From Arthrobacter sp. NicSoilC5 (GTDB taxonomy: Bacteria > Actinomycetota > Actinomycetes > Actinomycetales > Micrococcaceae), in contig NZ_AP024660.1 in NCBI RefSeq assembly GCF_019977395.1, forward strand, positions 4,402,001 through 4,466,000: DNA of 64,000 nucleotides. Reading direction: 5' to 3'. Under the pieces are notes generated by a model. That model did no database searches. It had not been told where the DNA came from and worked only from the letters and a program-made list of their open reading frames with translations. Below, piece by piece: positions 46,804 through 58,383 of this stretch; positions within the stretch are counted from its first letter, which is position 1; each line of letters opens with the position of its first letter. A program made the translations under genes and the position numbers.

Positions 46804-48566
46804 GTTCCAAACGGCCTGTTGCGCCGCCGCCCCGCATTCCGGGGTTCACCTACATCAGCCTGCTCGGTTCGGGCGGCTTTTCCGACGTCTACCTCTACGA
46901 ACAGGACAGGCCGCGTCGGAAAGTCGCCGTCAAGGTGCTGCTCTCGGACCTGAAGACCGAAGGCGCCCGGCGGCGCTTCGAGTCCGAGGCCAACCTCATG
47001 GCCCAGCTGTCCTCGCACCCGTACATCGTCACCATTTTCGAGGCGGAAGTGACGGACGACGGGCATTCCTACCTGGCCATGGAGTATTGCTCCCGGCCCA
47101 GCCTGGACGTGCGGTACCGGCGGCAGCGCTTCAGCGTTGATGAAGTCCTGGCCGTCGGCATCCAGGTGGCCTCCGCCGTCGAAACCGCGCACCGTGCCGG
47201 CATCGCCCACCGCGACATCAAGCCCGCCAACATCCTGGTGACGGACTACAACCGTCCCGCGCTGACCGACTTCGGGATCTCCGGCACCCTTGCCGGGGAC
47301 TCCGACGACGACTCGGGCATGTCCATTCCCTGGTCCCCGCCGGAGCAGTTCCGCGACGGCAGTGTCGACGGCGTCATGGTGGACGTGTGGGCCCTCGGTG
47401 CTACCCTGTACACCCTGCTGGCCGGCCGCTCGCCCTTCGTCATGCCGGGGGCGGACAACTCGCAGCGGGAACTGATCAACCGGATCAGCAACTTGCCGCT
47501 GCCCCGGCTGGGCCGTCCGGACGTGCCGGAATCGCTGGAACTGGCCCTGGCCACCGCCATGGCCAAGTCGCCGCAGTCACGGTATTCCTCCGCGCACGCC
47601 TTCGCCCTGGCCCTCCAGCGGATCCAGGCTGAGCTCAACCTCTCCGTGACTCCCTTCGAAGTCCTCGAGGAACCCCAGCAGGAGGAAAGCCACCCGGACG
47701 ACGGCACCGAGGAAACCCGCGTCCGCAGCATCGCCGCCATCGATCCCGAGCGCACCGGCAGCGCCCCCACCTTCCCGGCCCGCACCCGCCCCGGCTCACC
47801 CGGCGCCGGAACCGACGCCACGGGACGCCGCGGTGGTGCCCTCCCGCCGTCGTCCTTCACTCCCGCCGGCCCCGGCCAATGGCGGCAAGCCCCTGCCGTG
47901 CCCTCCATCCCGGCGGGCCCCGCCGGAGCGGCTGGCCCCGGAGCAGGCGCGGCCGACGGCGGCGGCCAGGGGGAGTGGGCACAGTCCACCGTCCTGCGCG
48001 GCAGCACAGGCGCGGCGAACTATGGTGCCCCGGTAAGGGACGACGCCGGGCCGGACACCTACACCGCCGACGCCACCGTGCACCGGCCCGTGAACGTGGA
48101 CCAGCCCCAGGCGGAGCCGGCGGCAGACCATGGCAAGCGCAACCTCTGGCTCGCGCTGGCCGGCGGAACCCTCCTGGCCCTGGCGGCGGTGGTGGGCATC
48201 GTGGTGGCCAACACTGCGACCGGAACGCCCAAAGCAGTGGACACCCAGCAGGTCAGCAAGCCGCCGGCGGACGCCGTGGACAGCGGCACCGTCCCCAGTG
48301 TTGAAGGCCTCACGGCATCACGAAAGCCCGAAGATCCAAACACCATCATCTTCTCCTGGACCAACCCGCAGCCCAGGGAGGGCGACTCCTACAAATACCG
48401 CACCAAATCCGCCAAGGCGGACGGTCCCTACGAAACCACGAAGGTACCGAAGACCTTTGTTTCCGGGTTCGGCCCCACTCCCATTTGCCTGGAAGTGATC
48501 CTGGTGCGGGCCGACGGCAGCGCCTCGCCGGAAGGCCAGGACTCCATCGCCTGCCTGCAGGACTAG
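46800..48566 (+). CDS. Transmembrane Ser/Thr protein kinase with extracellular FN3-like domain
   Basis: 588 residues, starting at TTG 46800 in a TTGA overlap with the previous stop. The kinase domain is complete: Gly loop LGSGGFSDVYLYE, Lys45, catalytic Asp139 (AHRDIKPANIL), Asp157 (DFGIS) and SPPEQF in place of APE. A disordered Pro/Ala/Gly-rich juxtamembrane segment (about 290-445) leads to one helix (about 450-472). The extracellular 115 residues begin PSVEGLTASRKPE, contain IIFSWTNPQP and two Cys, and look like a single FN3 domain. It matches Pkb2 of the bifidobacterial PFNA cluster. The topology also resembles EssB/YukC of type VII systems, but this kinase is active by sequence. Confidence 0.9.
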   Translation: MSSKRPVAPPPRIPGFTYISLLGSGGFSDVYLYEQDRPRRKVAVKVLLSDLKTEGARRRFESEANLMAQLSSHPYIVTIFEAEVTDDGHSYLAMEYCSRPSLDVRYRRQRFSVDEVLAVGIQVASAVETAHRAGIAHRDIKPANILVTDYNRPALTDFGISGTLAGDSDDDSGMSIPWSPPEQFRDGSVDGVMVDVWALGATLYTLLAGRSPFVMPGADNSQRELINRISNLPLPRLGRPDVPESLELALATAMAKSPQSRYSSAHAFALALQRIQAELNLSVTPFEVLEEPQQEESHPDDGTEETRVRSIAAIDPERTGSAPTFPARTRPGSPGAGTDATGRRGGALPPSSFTPAGPGQWRQAPAVPSIPAGPAGAAGPGAGAADGGGQGEWAQSTVLRGSTGAANYGAPVRDDAGPDTYTADATVHRPVNVDQPQAEPAADHGKRNLWLALAGGTLLALAAVVGIVVANTATGTPKAVDTQQVSKPPADAVDSGTVPSVEGLTASRKPEDPNTIIFSWTNPQPREGDSYKYRTKSAKADGPYETTKVPKTFVSGFGPTPICLEVILVRADGSASPEGQDSIACLQD

Positions 48567-48611
48567 CCAGCTGATGATGCAAACACATTGCCCACTGAGG
48601 AGGCACAGATC

Positions 48612-49316
48612 ATGGGGGATCTAGCAATAGATTTCTGTGGCGAATGGTATGAGCCATCGGATGAGGACATCTTCAATATCGGCCGCGAAGGCGACCTTGA
48701 AGTGGACGACAACCCGTACCTGCACCGGCAGTTCCTGCAGGTGGCCCGCTACGACGGCATTTGGTGGCTGAGCAACGTGGGCAGCATGCTGTCCGCCACC
48801 GTGGCTGACGCGTCCGGCGGCATGCAGGCCTGGCTGTCGCCCGGCGCCCGGATTCCGCTGGTGTTCAGCCACACCAACGTCATCTTCACGGCCGGCCCCA
48901 CCACCTACGAGTTCGCCGTGCACCTGAAGACGCCATCCTTCCGGCAGGAAGCCCGGGAAGGCGCCAGCAGCGGCGACACCACCATCGGCCCCGTGGTCTT
49001 CACCGACGCCCAGAAGGCGCTGATCGTGGCCCTCGCCGAGCCCGTGCTCCGGCGCGAAGGCACCGGGTTCAGCACCATCCCGTCCTCGGCGGCCGCCGCC
49101 AAGACCCTGGGCTGGGCGCTGACTCGTTTCAACCGCAAACTGGACAACGTCTGCGACAAGCTGGACCGCGTGGGCGTGGTGGGACTGCGCGGAGGCGGCG
49201 GGAAACTGGCCACCAACCGTCGCGCCCGCCTGGTGGAGCACGCCGTCACCACCCACCTGGTGACACCCGATGACCTGTACCTGCTCGAAAAGATGAGGGG
49301 CGTGGACGAAGGATGA
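48612..49316 (+). CDS. Small FHA-like protein with C-terminal helical domain
   Basis: 234 residues from ATG 48612, with TGAGGAGG 8 bp upstream. The N-terminal half reads as a divergent FHA domain (FNIGREGDLEVDDNPYLHR), with the GR pair but LHR instead of SxxH, so phosphothreonine binding is uncertain. The C-terminal part is helical (QKALIVALAEPVLRREG, GWALTRFNRKLDNVCDKL) and resembles a winged-helix or bundle, ending TTHLVTPDDLYLLEKM. I cannot name the family. It sits 45 bp after the kinase and its stop overlaps the ATPase start by 4 bp, so it is very likely a partner of that ATPase. Confidence 0.7.
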   Translation: MGDLAIDFCGEWYEPSDEDIFNIGREGDLEVDDNPYLHRQFLQVARYDGIWWLSNVGSMLSATVADASGGMQAWLSPGARIPLVFSHTNVIFTAGPTTYEFAVHLKTPSFRQEAREGASSGDTTIGPVVFTDAQKALIVALAEPVLRREGTGFSTIPSSAAAAKTLGWALTRFNRKLDNVCDKLDRVGVVGLRGGGGKLATNRRARLVEHAVTTHLVTPDDLYLLEKMRGVDEG

Positions 49317-52300
49317 GGATCCGGCTGACACTCCGCCGCGAACCCGCCGACGCCAAGGACCTGGCCGTCACGGTGGACGGCCTGGCCACCGTGGCCGATA
49401 TTGCCACCGTGCTCTGGGCGGCCGACCCTGACCGGAAGGGCACCCCGGCCCCGGACAACCTGTCCCTGCGCATCGACGAAGCCTTCGTGGGTGCCGGCAT
49501 CAGCGGCAACGTCCTGGCCCGCGAAGACAACCTGCTCGAATCGGGCCTGCGCCCGGGCTCCGTGGTGTCGCTGGCCCAGGTCAGCGGGCAGTTCCACGAA
49601 CCCGGAGCCAGCCGTGGGCCTGCTGCGGCCACCTTGCGCGTGTTGTCCGGGCCCGACGTCGGCCGCGAATTTTCGCTGCCCATCGGCACCAGTTACATCG
49701 GCCGGGACCGGGACGTGGATATCCGCCTGACGGATCCGCTCACGTCCAAACGGCATGCCCGGATCACGGTGGGCGAAAGCATCGAGATCGTGGACACCAA
49801 CTCCGCCAACGGCCTCCTGATGGACGGGCTGCCGGTCACGCGCGCCACCCTGAACTCGTCCGACACGGTGACCCTGGGGGACACCACCGTCACCGTGGTG
49901 CCCCTGGGGCATAATCACGCGGCAGCGCCGACGTCGCCCCTTGTGGACTTCAACCGCTCCCCGCGCGTGGTGCCCCGCTTCGACGTGCCAAAGCGCGTCC
50001 TTCCTGCCGGGCCCAAGCGGCCCGATGACCAGCCGTTCCCGTACATCATGCTGGTGGCACCCCTGATGATGGGCGCGGTCATCTTCGCGGTCACGCAGAA
50101 CGTGCTGTCCATGGTGTTCATGCTGATGATGCCCCTGTTCATCGTGGGCCACTACGTGGACACCAGGATGCGGACGCGGAAGCAGCAGAAGGAACAGCTC
50201 AAGCAGTTCCGGGCGTCCATGGCCGCCTTCCGGCAGGACCTCACCGAGCTGCAGCAGGTGGAACGGGCGGTCCGGCTCCAGGAAGCGCCGTCGGTCAGCG
50301 ACACCGTGGATGCCATCTACAAGCTCGGGCCACTGCTGTGGACGCACCGGCCCGAGCACTCCTCGTTCCTGGGCCTGCGCTTCGGGCTGGGGACCGGGCC
50401 GTCACGCATCCCGCTGGAGGAACCCTCCAACAATGACACCGAAGTCCAGTACGCCCGCGAGATCCAGGACTGCATCAAGCAGTTCAGCGAGATCGAAGGC
50501 GTCCCCGTGGTCTCCCAGCTGCGCACCTCCGGGGCCCTTGGCATCGCCGGCGCCCGCGGCCTGGTGGACGATGTTGCCCGCGGCATGGTGCTGCAGCTCG
50601 TGGGCCTGCATTCCCCGGCCGAGGTGGTCCTGACGGCCATCACGTCCGCGCAGTCCCGCGAACGGTGGAACTGGCTGCAATGGCTGCCGCACGTGGGCTC
50701 GGGGCACAGCCCGCTGGGCGGGGACCACCTGGCAGCCGGGTCTGCCGGCGGCTCCTCCCTGCTGGCCCGGCTTGAGGACTTGGTGGACGCCCGCGAAGCG
50801 GCGGCCAAACGGACTGCCCCGGAACTGCGCCCCGGCATCGACCCCGCCAAACACGAACTCGAAGAGCCCGTCCTTCCCTCGGTGCTGGTCATCGTGGAGG
50901 ACGACGCTCCGGTGGACCGCGGCCGGCTCACCCGGCTGGCGGAACGCGGGCCCGACGCCGGCGTCCACGTCCTGTGGGTGGCCACCGACATCCAGGCCCT
51001 GCCCGCCGCCTGCCGCGACTTCATGGTGGTGGACGGCGACCACGGCACCACCACCGGCCAGGTGCGCCTGGGCCGCCACACCTATCCCGTCAGCTGCGAG
51101 AGCGTGGACGCGGAACTCGCCGCCCAGCTCGCCCGAATGCTGGCCCCCGTGGTAGACGTGGGCAAGCCCGTCAACGACGACTCCGACCTGCCGCGCGCCG
51201 TGTCCTACGCGACCCTGATCGGCAAGGACTTCCTGGACAACCCGCAGTCCGTGGCCGAGCGCTGGACGGAAAACAACTCCGTGCACGCCACCGCGGTGGC
51301 GAACCGCAAGGACAACGGCACGCTCCGGGCCCTGGTGGGGTCCAAGGGCATCGAGCCGCTGTACCTGGACCTGAAGAACGAGGGGCCGCACGCATTGGTC
51401 GGCGGCACCACCGGCGCGGGCAAATCCGAGTTCCTGCAGTCCTGGGTCATGGGCATGGCCGCGGCGTACAGCCCGGACCGCGTCAGCTTCCTGTTCGTGG
51501 ATTACAAGGGCGGCGCCGCATTCGCGGACTGCATCAACCTGCCGCACACCGTCGGGCTGGTCACCGACCTGTCCCCGCACCTGGTACGCCGCGCCCTGAC
51601 GTCCCTGCGCGCGGAGCTGCATTACCGTGAGCAGCTGCTGAACCGGAAGAAGGCCAAGGACCTGCTGGCCCTGCAGCGCGAGGCAGACCCGGAAGCCCCG
51701 CCGTACCTGATCATCATCGTGGACGAGTTCGCCGCCCTGGCCAACGATGTTCCCGAGTTCGTGGACGGGGTGGTGGATGTGGCCGCCCGTGGCCGCTCCC
51801 TGGGCCTGCACCTGATCCTGGCCACCCAGCGGCCCGCCGGCGTCATCAAGGACAACCTCCGCGCCAACACCAACCTCCGGGTTGCGTTGCGCATGGCCGA
51901 TGAGGACGATGCCACGGACATTCTGGGAGTCCCGGACGCCGCCTACTTCGACCCCGCCATTCCGGGGCGCGGTGCCGCCAAGACGGGGCCCGGCCGCATC
52001 CAGGGGTTCCAGACCGGCTACGCCGGCGGCTGGACCACCGACAAGCCACAGCGGCCCCAGATCGACATCGTGGAAATGGCTTTCGGTTCCGGTCCCAGCT
52101 GGGAAGCGCCCGCCCCTGACAAGCCCGTCGCCCAGGAACCGGCCGGCCCCAACGACATTGCCCGGATGACTTCCACCATCGTGCACGCCGCGGACACCCT
52201 GGCCATCCAGCCGCCGCGCAAGCCATGGCTGGATGAACTGGCCAAGACCTACGATTTCTCGAAGCTGCCCAACCCCCGCACCGACGAACAGCTGCTCCTG

Positions 52301-53758
52301 GGCGTTGCCGACGATCCCGTGCACCAGGACCAGCCCACCGTGTTCTACGAACCGGACCGTGACGGCAACATGGCCATTTACGGAACGGGCGGCTCCGGCA
52401 AGTCCGCAGCCCTGCGCGGCATTGCCATTGCCGCCGCGGTTACCCCGCGCGGCGGCCCGGTCCACGTGTACGGCATCGATTGCGGTTCTTCGGGGCTGCG
52501 GATGCTGGAGGAGCTTCCGCACGTGGGCGAGATCATCAACGGCGACGACGTGGAACGCGTTGGGCGCCTGCTGCGCCTCCTGCGGGACATCGCCGAGCTG
52601 CGGTCCGCACAGTTCGCAGAGGTGCGGGCGTCCACCATCGTGGAGTACCGGAAGCTGGCCAACCGGCCGGACGAGAAGCGTATCTTCGTGCTGGTGGACG
52701 GCATGTCCGCGTTCCGGGAAGCATACGAGCACAGCAAGCTTTCCGGGCTCTGGGACATCTTCCTGCAACTGGCCACCGATGGCCGCACCCTGGGCATCCA
52801 CCTGGTGGTGACGGGGGACCGGCCCAACGCCGTCCCCGCGTCGCTGCTCGCCTCCATCCAGCGCCGGCTGGTGCTGCGGCTCTCCAACGAAGACGACTAC
52901 ATCTCGATGGACGTCCCCAGGGATGTGCTCACCGCCACGTCGCCCCCGGGCCGCGGGCTGCTGGACGGACTTGAGGTGCAGCTCGCCGTCCTGGGCGGCA
53001 ACTCCAACCTGGCCCTGCAGGCCCGGGAAGTCCATAAGCTCAGCGAAGCCATGCTGCGCCAGGGCCTGGACACCGCGCCGGGCATCGAACGGCTGCCCGA
53101 GCAGGTGGACCTGGATGTCCTGCCCGCCGGCAGCCCGGACCTGCCGGTGATCGGCGTGGACGACGAGTCCCTGCAGCCCGCAGAGATCATGGCGCGCGGC
53201 CCGCTGCTGCTGGCAGGCCCGCCGGGTGCCGGACGGACCGTGGCCCTGGTAACCCTGGCCTACGCACTGCGCCGGTCCAACCCCGCCACGGAGCTGATCT
53301 ACCTCGGGTCGCGCCGGTCCGCCGTCGCCTCCCTTCCCATCTGGAACCGCTCGGTGGTGGGACCGGACGACCTCGCCGAGGTGGTGGAGGACCTGGTGGA
53401 GCACTCCACCGGGAATCCGGGAGTGGTGGCCTTCTTCATCGAGGGCCTGACGGAATTCACCGACACCATCGCCGAATCCGGCATGGCGCAGCTGGTGACC
53501 GCGTCGCTGAAGGCGGACCAATGGGTGGTGGGCGAGTCCGAATCCTCCACCTGGTCCAGTGCCTGGCAGCTTGCCCAGCCGTTCAAATCCGGGCGGCGGG
53601 GCCTGCTCCTCAACCCGGGGGACATCGAAGGCGACAGCCTGCTCAATACCTCGCTGGGCCGGGTGAGTCCGGACTTCATCCCGGGCCGCGGGTACGTGGT
53701 GGGACGCGGCAAAGCGCGGAAAATCCAGGTGGCGCTTCCACCGGAAAACCGGGACTGA
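49313..53758 (+). CDS. EssC/EccC-like FtsK-SpoIIIE ATPase with ubiquitin-like and FHA domains
   Basis: 1481 residues. Order: ubiquitin/YukD-like fold (1-95, TVDGLATVADIATVL), FHA domain (about 105-200: YIGRDRDVD, TSKRHARI, NSANG), two membrane helices (about 244-283), then three FtsK/SpoIIIE ATPase domains. D1 is intact: GTTGAGKSE with Lys704, and Asp804-Glu805 in IIIVDEFAAL. D2 has a normal Walker A (GTGGSGKS, Lys1030) but VLVDG instead of DE. D3 is degenerate (GPPGAGRT, Arg1308; Walker B FFIEG). This is the architecture of type VII secretion motors such as EssC and EccC. No WXG100 gene is nearby. The start overlaps the preceding gene (ATGA). Confidence 0.9.
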   Translation: MRIRLTLRREPADAKDLAVTVDGLATVADIATVLWAADPDRKGTPAPDNLSLRIDEAFVGAGISGNVLAREDNLLESGLRPGSVVSLAQVSGQFHEPGASRGPAAATLRVLSGPDVGREFSLPIGTSYIGRDRDVDIRLTDPLTSKRHARITVGESIEIVDTNSANGLLMDGLPVTRATLNSSDTVTLGDTTVTVVPLGHNHAAAPTSPLVDFNRSPRVVPRFDVPKRVLPAGPKRPDDQPFPYIMLVAPLMMGAVIFAVTQNVLSMVFMLMMPLFIVGHYVDTRMRTRKQQKEQLKQFRASMAAFRQDLTELQQVERAVRLQEAPSVSDTVDAIYKLGPLLWTHRPEHSSFLGLRFGLGTGPSRIPLEEPSNNDTEVQYAREIQDCIKQFSEIEGVPVVSQLRTSGALGIAGARGLVDDVARGMVLQLVGLHSPAEVVLTAITSAQSRERWNWLQWLPHVGSGHSPLGGDHLAAGSAGGSSLLARLEDLVDAREAAAKRTAPELRPGIDPAKHELEEPVLPSVLVIVEDDAPVDRGRLTRLAERGPDAGVHVLWVATDIQALPAACRDFMVVDGDHGTTTGQVRLGRHTYPVSCESVDAELAAQLARMLAPVVDVGKPVNDDSDLPRAVSYATLIGKDFLDNPQSVAERWTENNSVHATAVANRKDNGTLRALVGSKGIEPLYLDLKNEGPHALVGGTTGAGKSEFLQSWVMGMAAAYSPDRVSFLFVDYKGGAAFADCINLPHTVGLVTDLSPHLVRRALTSLRAELHYREQLLNRKKAKDLLALQREADPEAPPYLIIIVDEFAALANDVPEFVDGVVDVAARGRSLGLHLILATQRPAGVIKDNLRANTNLRVALRMADEDDATDILGVPDAAYFDPAIPGRGAAKTGPGRIQGFQTGYAGGWTTDKPQRPQIDIVEMAFGSGPSWEAPAPDKPVAQEPAGPNDIARMTSTIVHAADTLAIQPPRKPWLDELAKTYDFSKLPNPRTDEQLLLGVADDPVHQDQPTVFYEPDRDGNMAIYGTGGSGKSAALRGIAIAAAVTPRGGPVHVYGIDCGSSGLRMLEELPHVGEIINGDDVERVGRLLRLLRDIAELRSAQFAEVRASTIVEYRKLANRPDEKRIFVLVDGMSAFREAYEHSKLSGLWDIFLQLATDGRTLGIHLVVTGDRPNAVPASLLASIQRRLVLRLSNEDDYISMDVPRDVLTATSPPGRGLLDGLEVQLAVLGGNSNLALQAREVHKLSEAMLRQGLDTAPGIERLPEQVDLDVLPAGSPDLPVIGVDDESLQPAEIMARGPLLLAGPPGAGRTVALVTLAYALRRSNPATELIYLGSRRSAVASLPIWNRSVVGPDDLAEVVEDLVEHSTGNPGVVAFFIEGLTEFTDTIAESGMAQLVTASLKADQWVVGESESSTWSSAWQLAQPFKSGRRGLLLNPGDIEGDSLLNTSLGRVSPDFIPGRGYVVGRGKARKIQVALPPENRD

Positions 53759-53772
53759 GCAGGCCCGAAAAA

Positions 53773-53809
53773 GGCGGGGCCGCTGCTGCGGCGGATTTGC
53801 GGCCCCGCC
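53773..53809 (+). terminator. GC-rich hairpin at the end of the surface/secretion locus
   Basis: Arms GGCGGGGCCGC (53773-53783) and GCGGCCCCGCC (53799-53809) pair perfectly around a 15-nt loop, 15 bp after the ATPase stop. There is no T-run, so it may be a pause or weak terminator. Confidence 0.65.
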
Positions 53810-53880
53810 CGGCGCTGTAGAAGACTACCGGGGACACCAGAAAGCCGTGGTGGGGGGGCTGCGCGCATCGAAAGGTAGCA

Positions 53881-54504
53881 ATGACCCCGTCCGCCCCGGT
53901 CCGCCATGCTGTTACGACGACGGCTTCCGCAGCTGTCCTGGCCCTGGCCTTTGGCTTCTTCCCAACCGGCCCGGCACTTGCTGCCACTGCCGACCCCACG
54001 CCCGTTCCGGCGTCGGACACCCAGGCGCCAGCCGACTGCGGATTGGTGTGCATTCCCATCCTTGCCAGCAGCCCCGACGCCGGCCCAACCGGGCGCCCAC
54101 GCAAATCAAAGGATCCCGTGCCGCCGCCGGCCCAGCCGGCACCCCCGGCGGAGCCGGCCGCCCCGACTGTCCAGCCCCAGCCGGCGCAGCCTGACGTCCC
54201 GCCCCCGGACCCGGCCCGGCTTCCGGCAACGGTGGCACCGGTCCCCGACGATTCCGCCCCCGAAACCCCATCAGCGACTGCCGGCTACCGCCCGCCCACC
54301 GGCCCCTCCAGTGGACAGGACTGGAACAGTCCCGTGAGCCGGACCACTGCCCCCACCAAGTTGGCCGCCGTTGCTCCCGCCCGGGGCGGGGGCCCGGACG
54401 GGCCGGCACTGGGGCCCATCGCGATCGGAACACTGCTGGTGGGCACTTCCGCCGGTGCCTTCGCCGTGTGGAACCGGAACCGCAACCGGCTCCGGTCGCA
54501 CTGA
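53881..54504 (+). CDS. Secreted Pro-rich protein with C-terminal membrane tail
   Basis: 207 residues from ATG 53881. An N-terminal signal peptide (cleavage near ALAATA) is followed by one short Cys pair (DCGLVCIP), then about 110 residues dominated by Pro and Ala, with a Ser/Thr/Gly-rich stretch. The C-terminus has a hydrophobic helix (GPIAIGTLLVGTSAGAFAVW) and a basic tail (NRNRNRLRSH). This is the layout of a wall-spanning protein held in the membrane by its tail. No LPxTG is present. It lies just after the locus hairpin on the same strand. I cannot assign a function. Confidence 0.75.
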   Translation: MTPSAPVRHAVTTTASAAVLALAFGFFPTGPALAATADPTPVPASDTQAPADCGLVCIPILASSPDAGPTGRPRKSKDPVPPPAQPAPPAEPAAPTVQPQPAQPDVPPPDPARLPATVAPVPDDSAPETPSATAGYRPPTGPSSGQDWNSPVSRTTAPTKLAAVAPARGGGPDGPALGPIAIGTLLVGTSAGAFAVWNRNRNRLRSH

Positions 54505-57719
<3,215 letters not shown>

Positions 57720-57832
57720 GTGGGCATGGGAACCGGCCTCATCGAAAGAGCGGGGCCACCCGTTCTGATAGTTCTGTCACGGAAAGTGCCTTCCTGCCGT
57801 AGAGCGCCCCGGCCCGCCACTAGCATTGACGG

Positions 57833-58336
57833 GTGCAGCCGCAGATAACCATCCGTCCCGCCGTCGAGGCCGACTTCGCCGCCATTGCCCGCATCACCGG
57901 AGCTTCGTATCTTTCGGCAGGCTACTTCGACGACGCCGCGCACCCCTACATGGTGAAGATCATGGATGTGGCAGAGCGCGCGGAGCAGGCCACCATCTGG
58001 GTGGCGGAGCGCGAGGGAGCTGTCATCGGTTCCGTCACGCTGGCGCTGGCGGGGGAGCCGTACGCGGATATCGCCCTGCAGGATGAGCTGGAATTCCGGA
58101 TGCTGGTGGTGGACCCTGCCGTGCAGCGCAGCGGGGCCGGCAAAGCCATGGTGGAGGCCATCATCGGCCATGCCAGGACCCTTCCCGGCATCCGTGCGGT
58201 GGCCCTCACCACCGGCCAAACCTGGGAGAGCGCGCACGGGCTGTACCGCAAGACCGGCTTCCAGCGGGTGCCTGAGCGGGACTGGCTGGTCCCGGGAACC
58301 GACATAAAACTGCTGGTTTACCGGCGCGACCTGTAG
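57833..58336 (+). CDS. GNAT family N-acetyltransferase
   Basis: 167 residues. The acetyl-CoA binding pyrophosphate loop is VDPAVQRSGAGKAMVEAI, after ELEFRMLVV, and the C-terminal GLYRKTGFQRV is typical. It may acetylate a small molecule or a protein N-terminus. The start is GTG 57833 with TAGCAT ending 7 bp before it, so the transcript is probably leaderless. The TAG stop falls within a TGTAG-N5-CTACA inverted repeat ahead of the next gene. Confidence 0.85.
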   Translation: MQPQITIRPAVEADFAAIARITGASYLSAGYFDDAAHPYMVKIMDVAERAEQATIWVAEREGAVIGSVTLALAGEPYADIALQDELEFRMLVVDPAVQRSGAGKAMVEAIIGHARTLPGIRAVALTTGQTWESAHGLYRKTGFQRVPERDWLVPGTDIKLLVYRRDL

Positions 58337-58348
58337 CAGCCCTACAGT
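58331..58348. promoter_or_regulatory. CTGTAG-N5-CTACAG inverted repeat and -10 box upstream of the Rid gene
   Basis: Six-base arms at 58331-58336 and 58342-58347 span the stop codon of the acetyltransferase gene. TACAGT (58343-58348) can be the -10 of the Rid-family gene. Arms match the carboxylase palindromes, but the spacer CAGCC does not, so it may be chance overlap with a common -10 sequence. Confidence 0.35.
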
Positions 58349-58383
58349 GGTGGCGACCCATCCCAGCTTTGAAAGGCCCACCC

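Noticed and set aside
24556..54504. WXG100, EccB, EccD or mycosin gene within the T7SS-like locus
   Set aside because: I looked for about 100-residue helical proteins with a W-x-G turn and for polytopic EccD-like proteins. None is present among the plausible genes.
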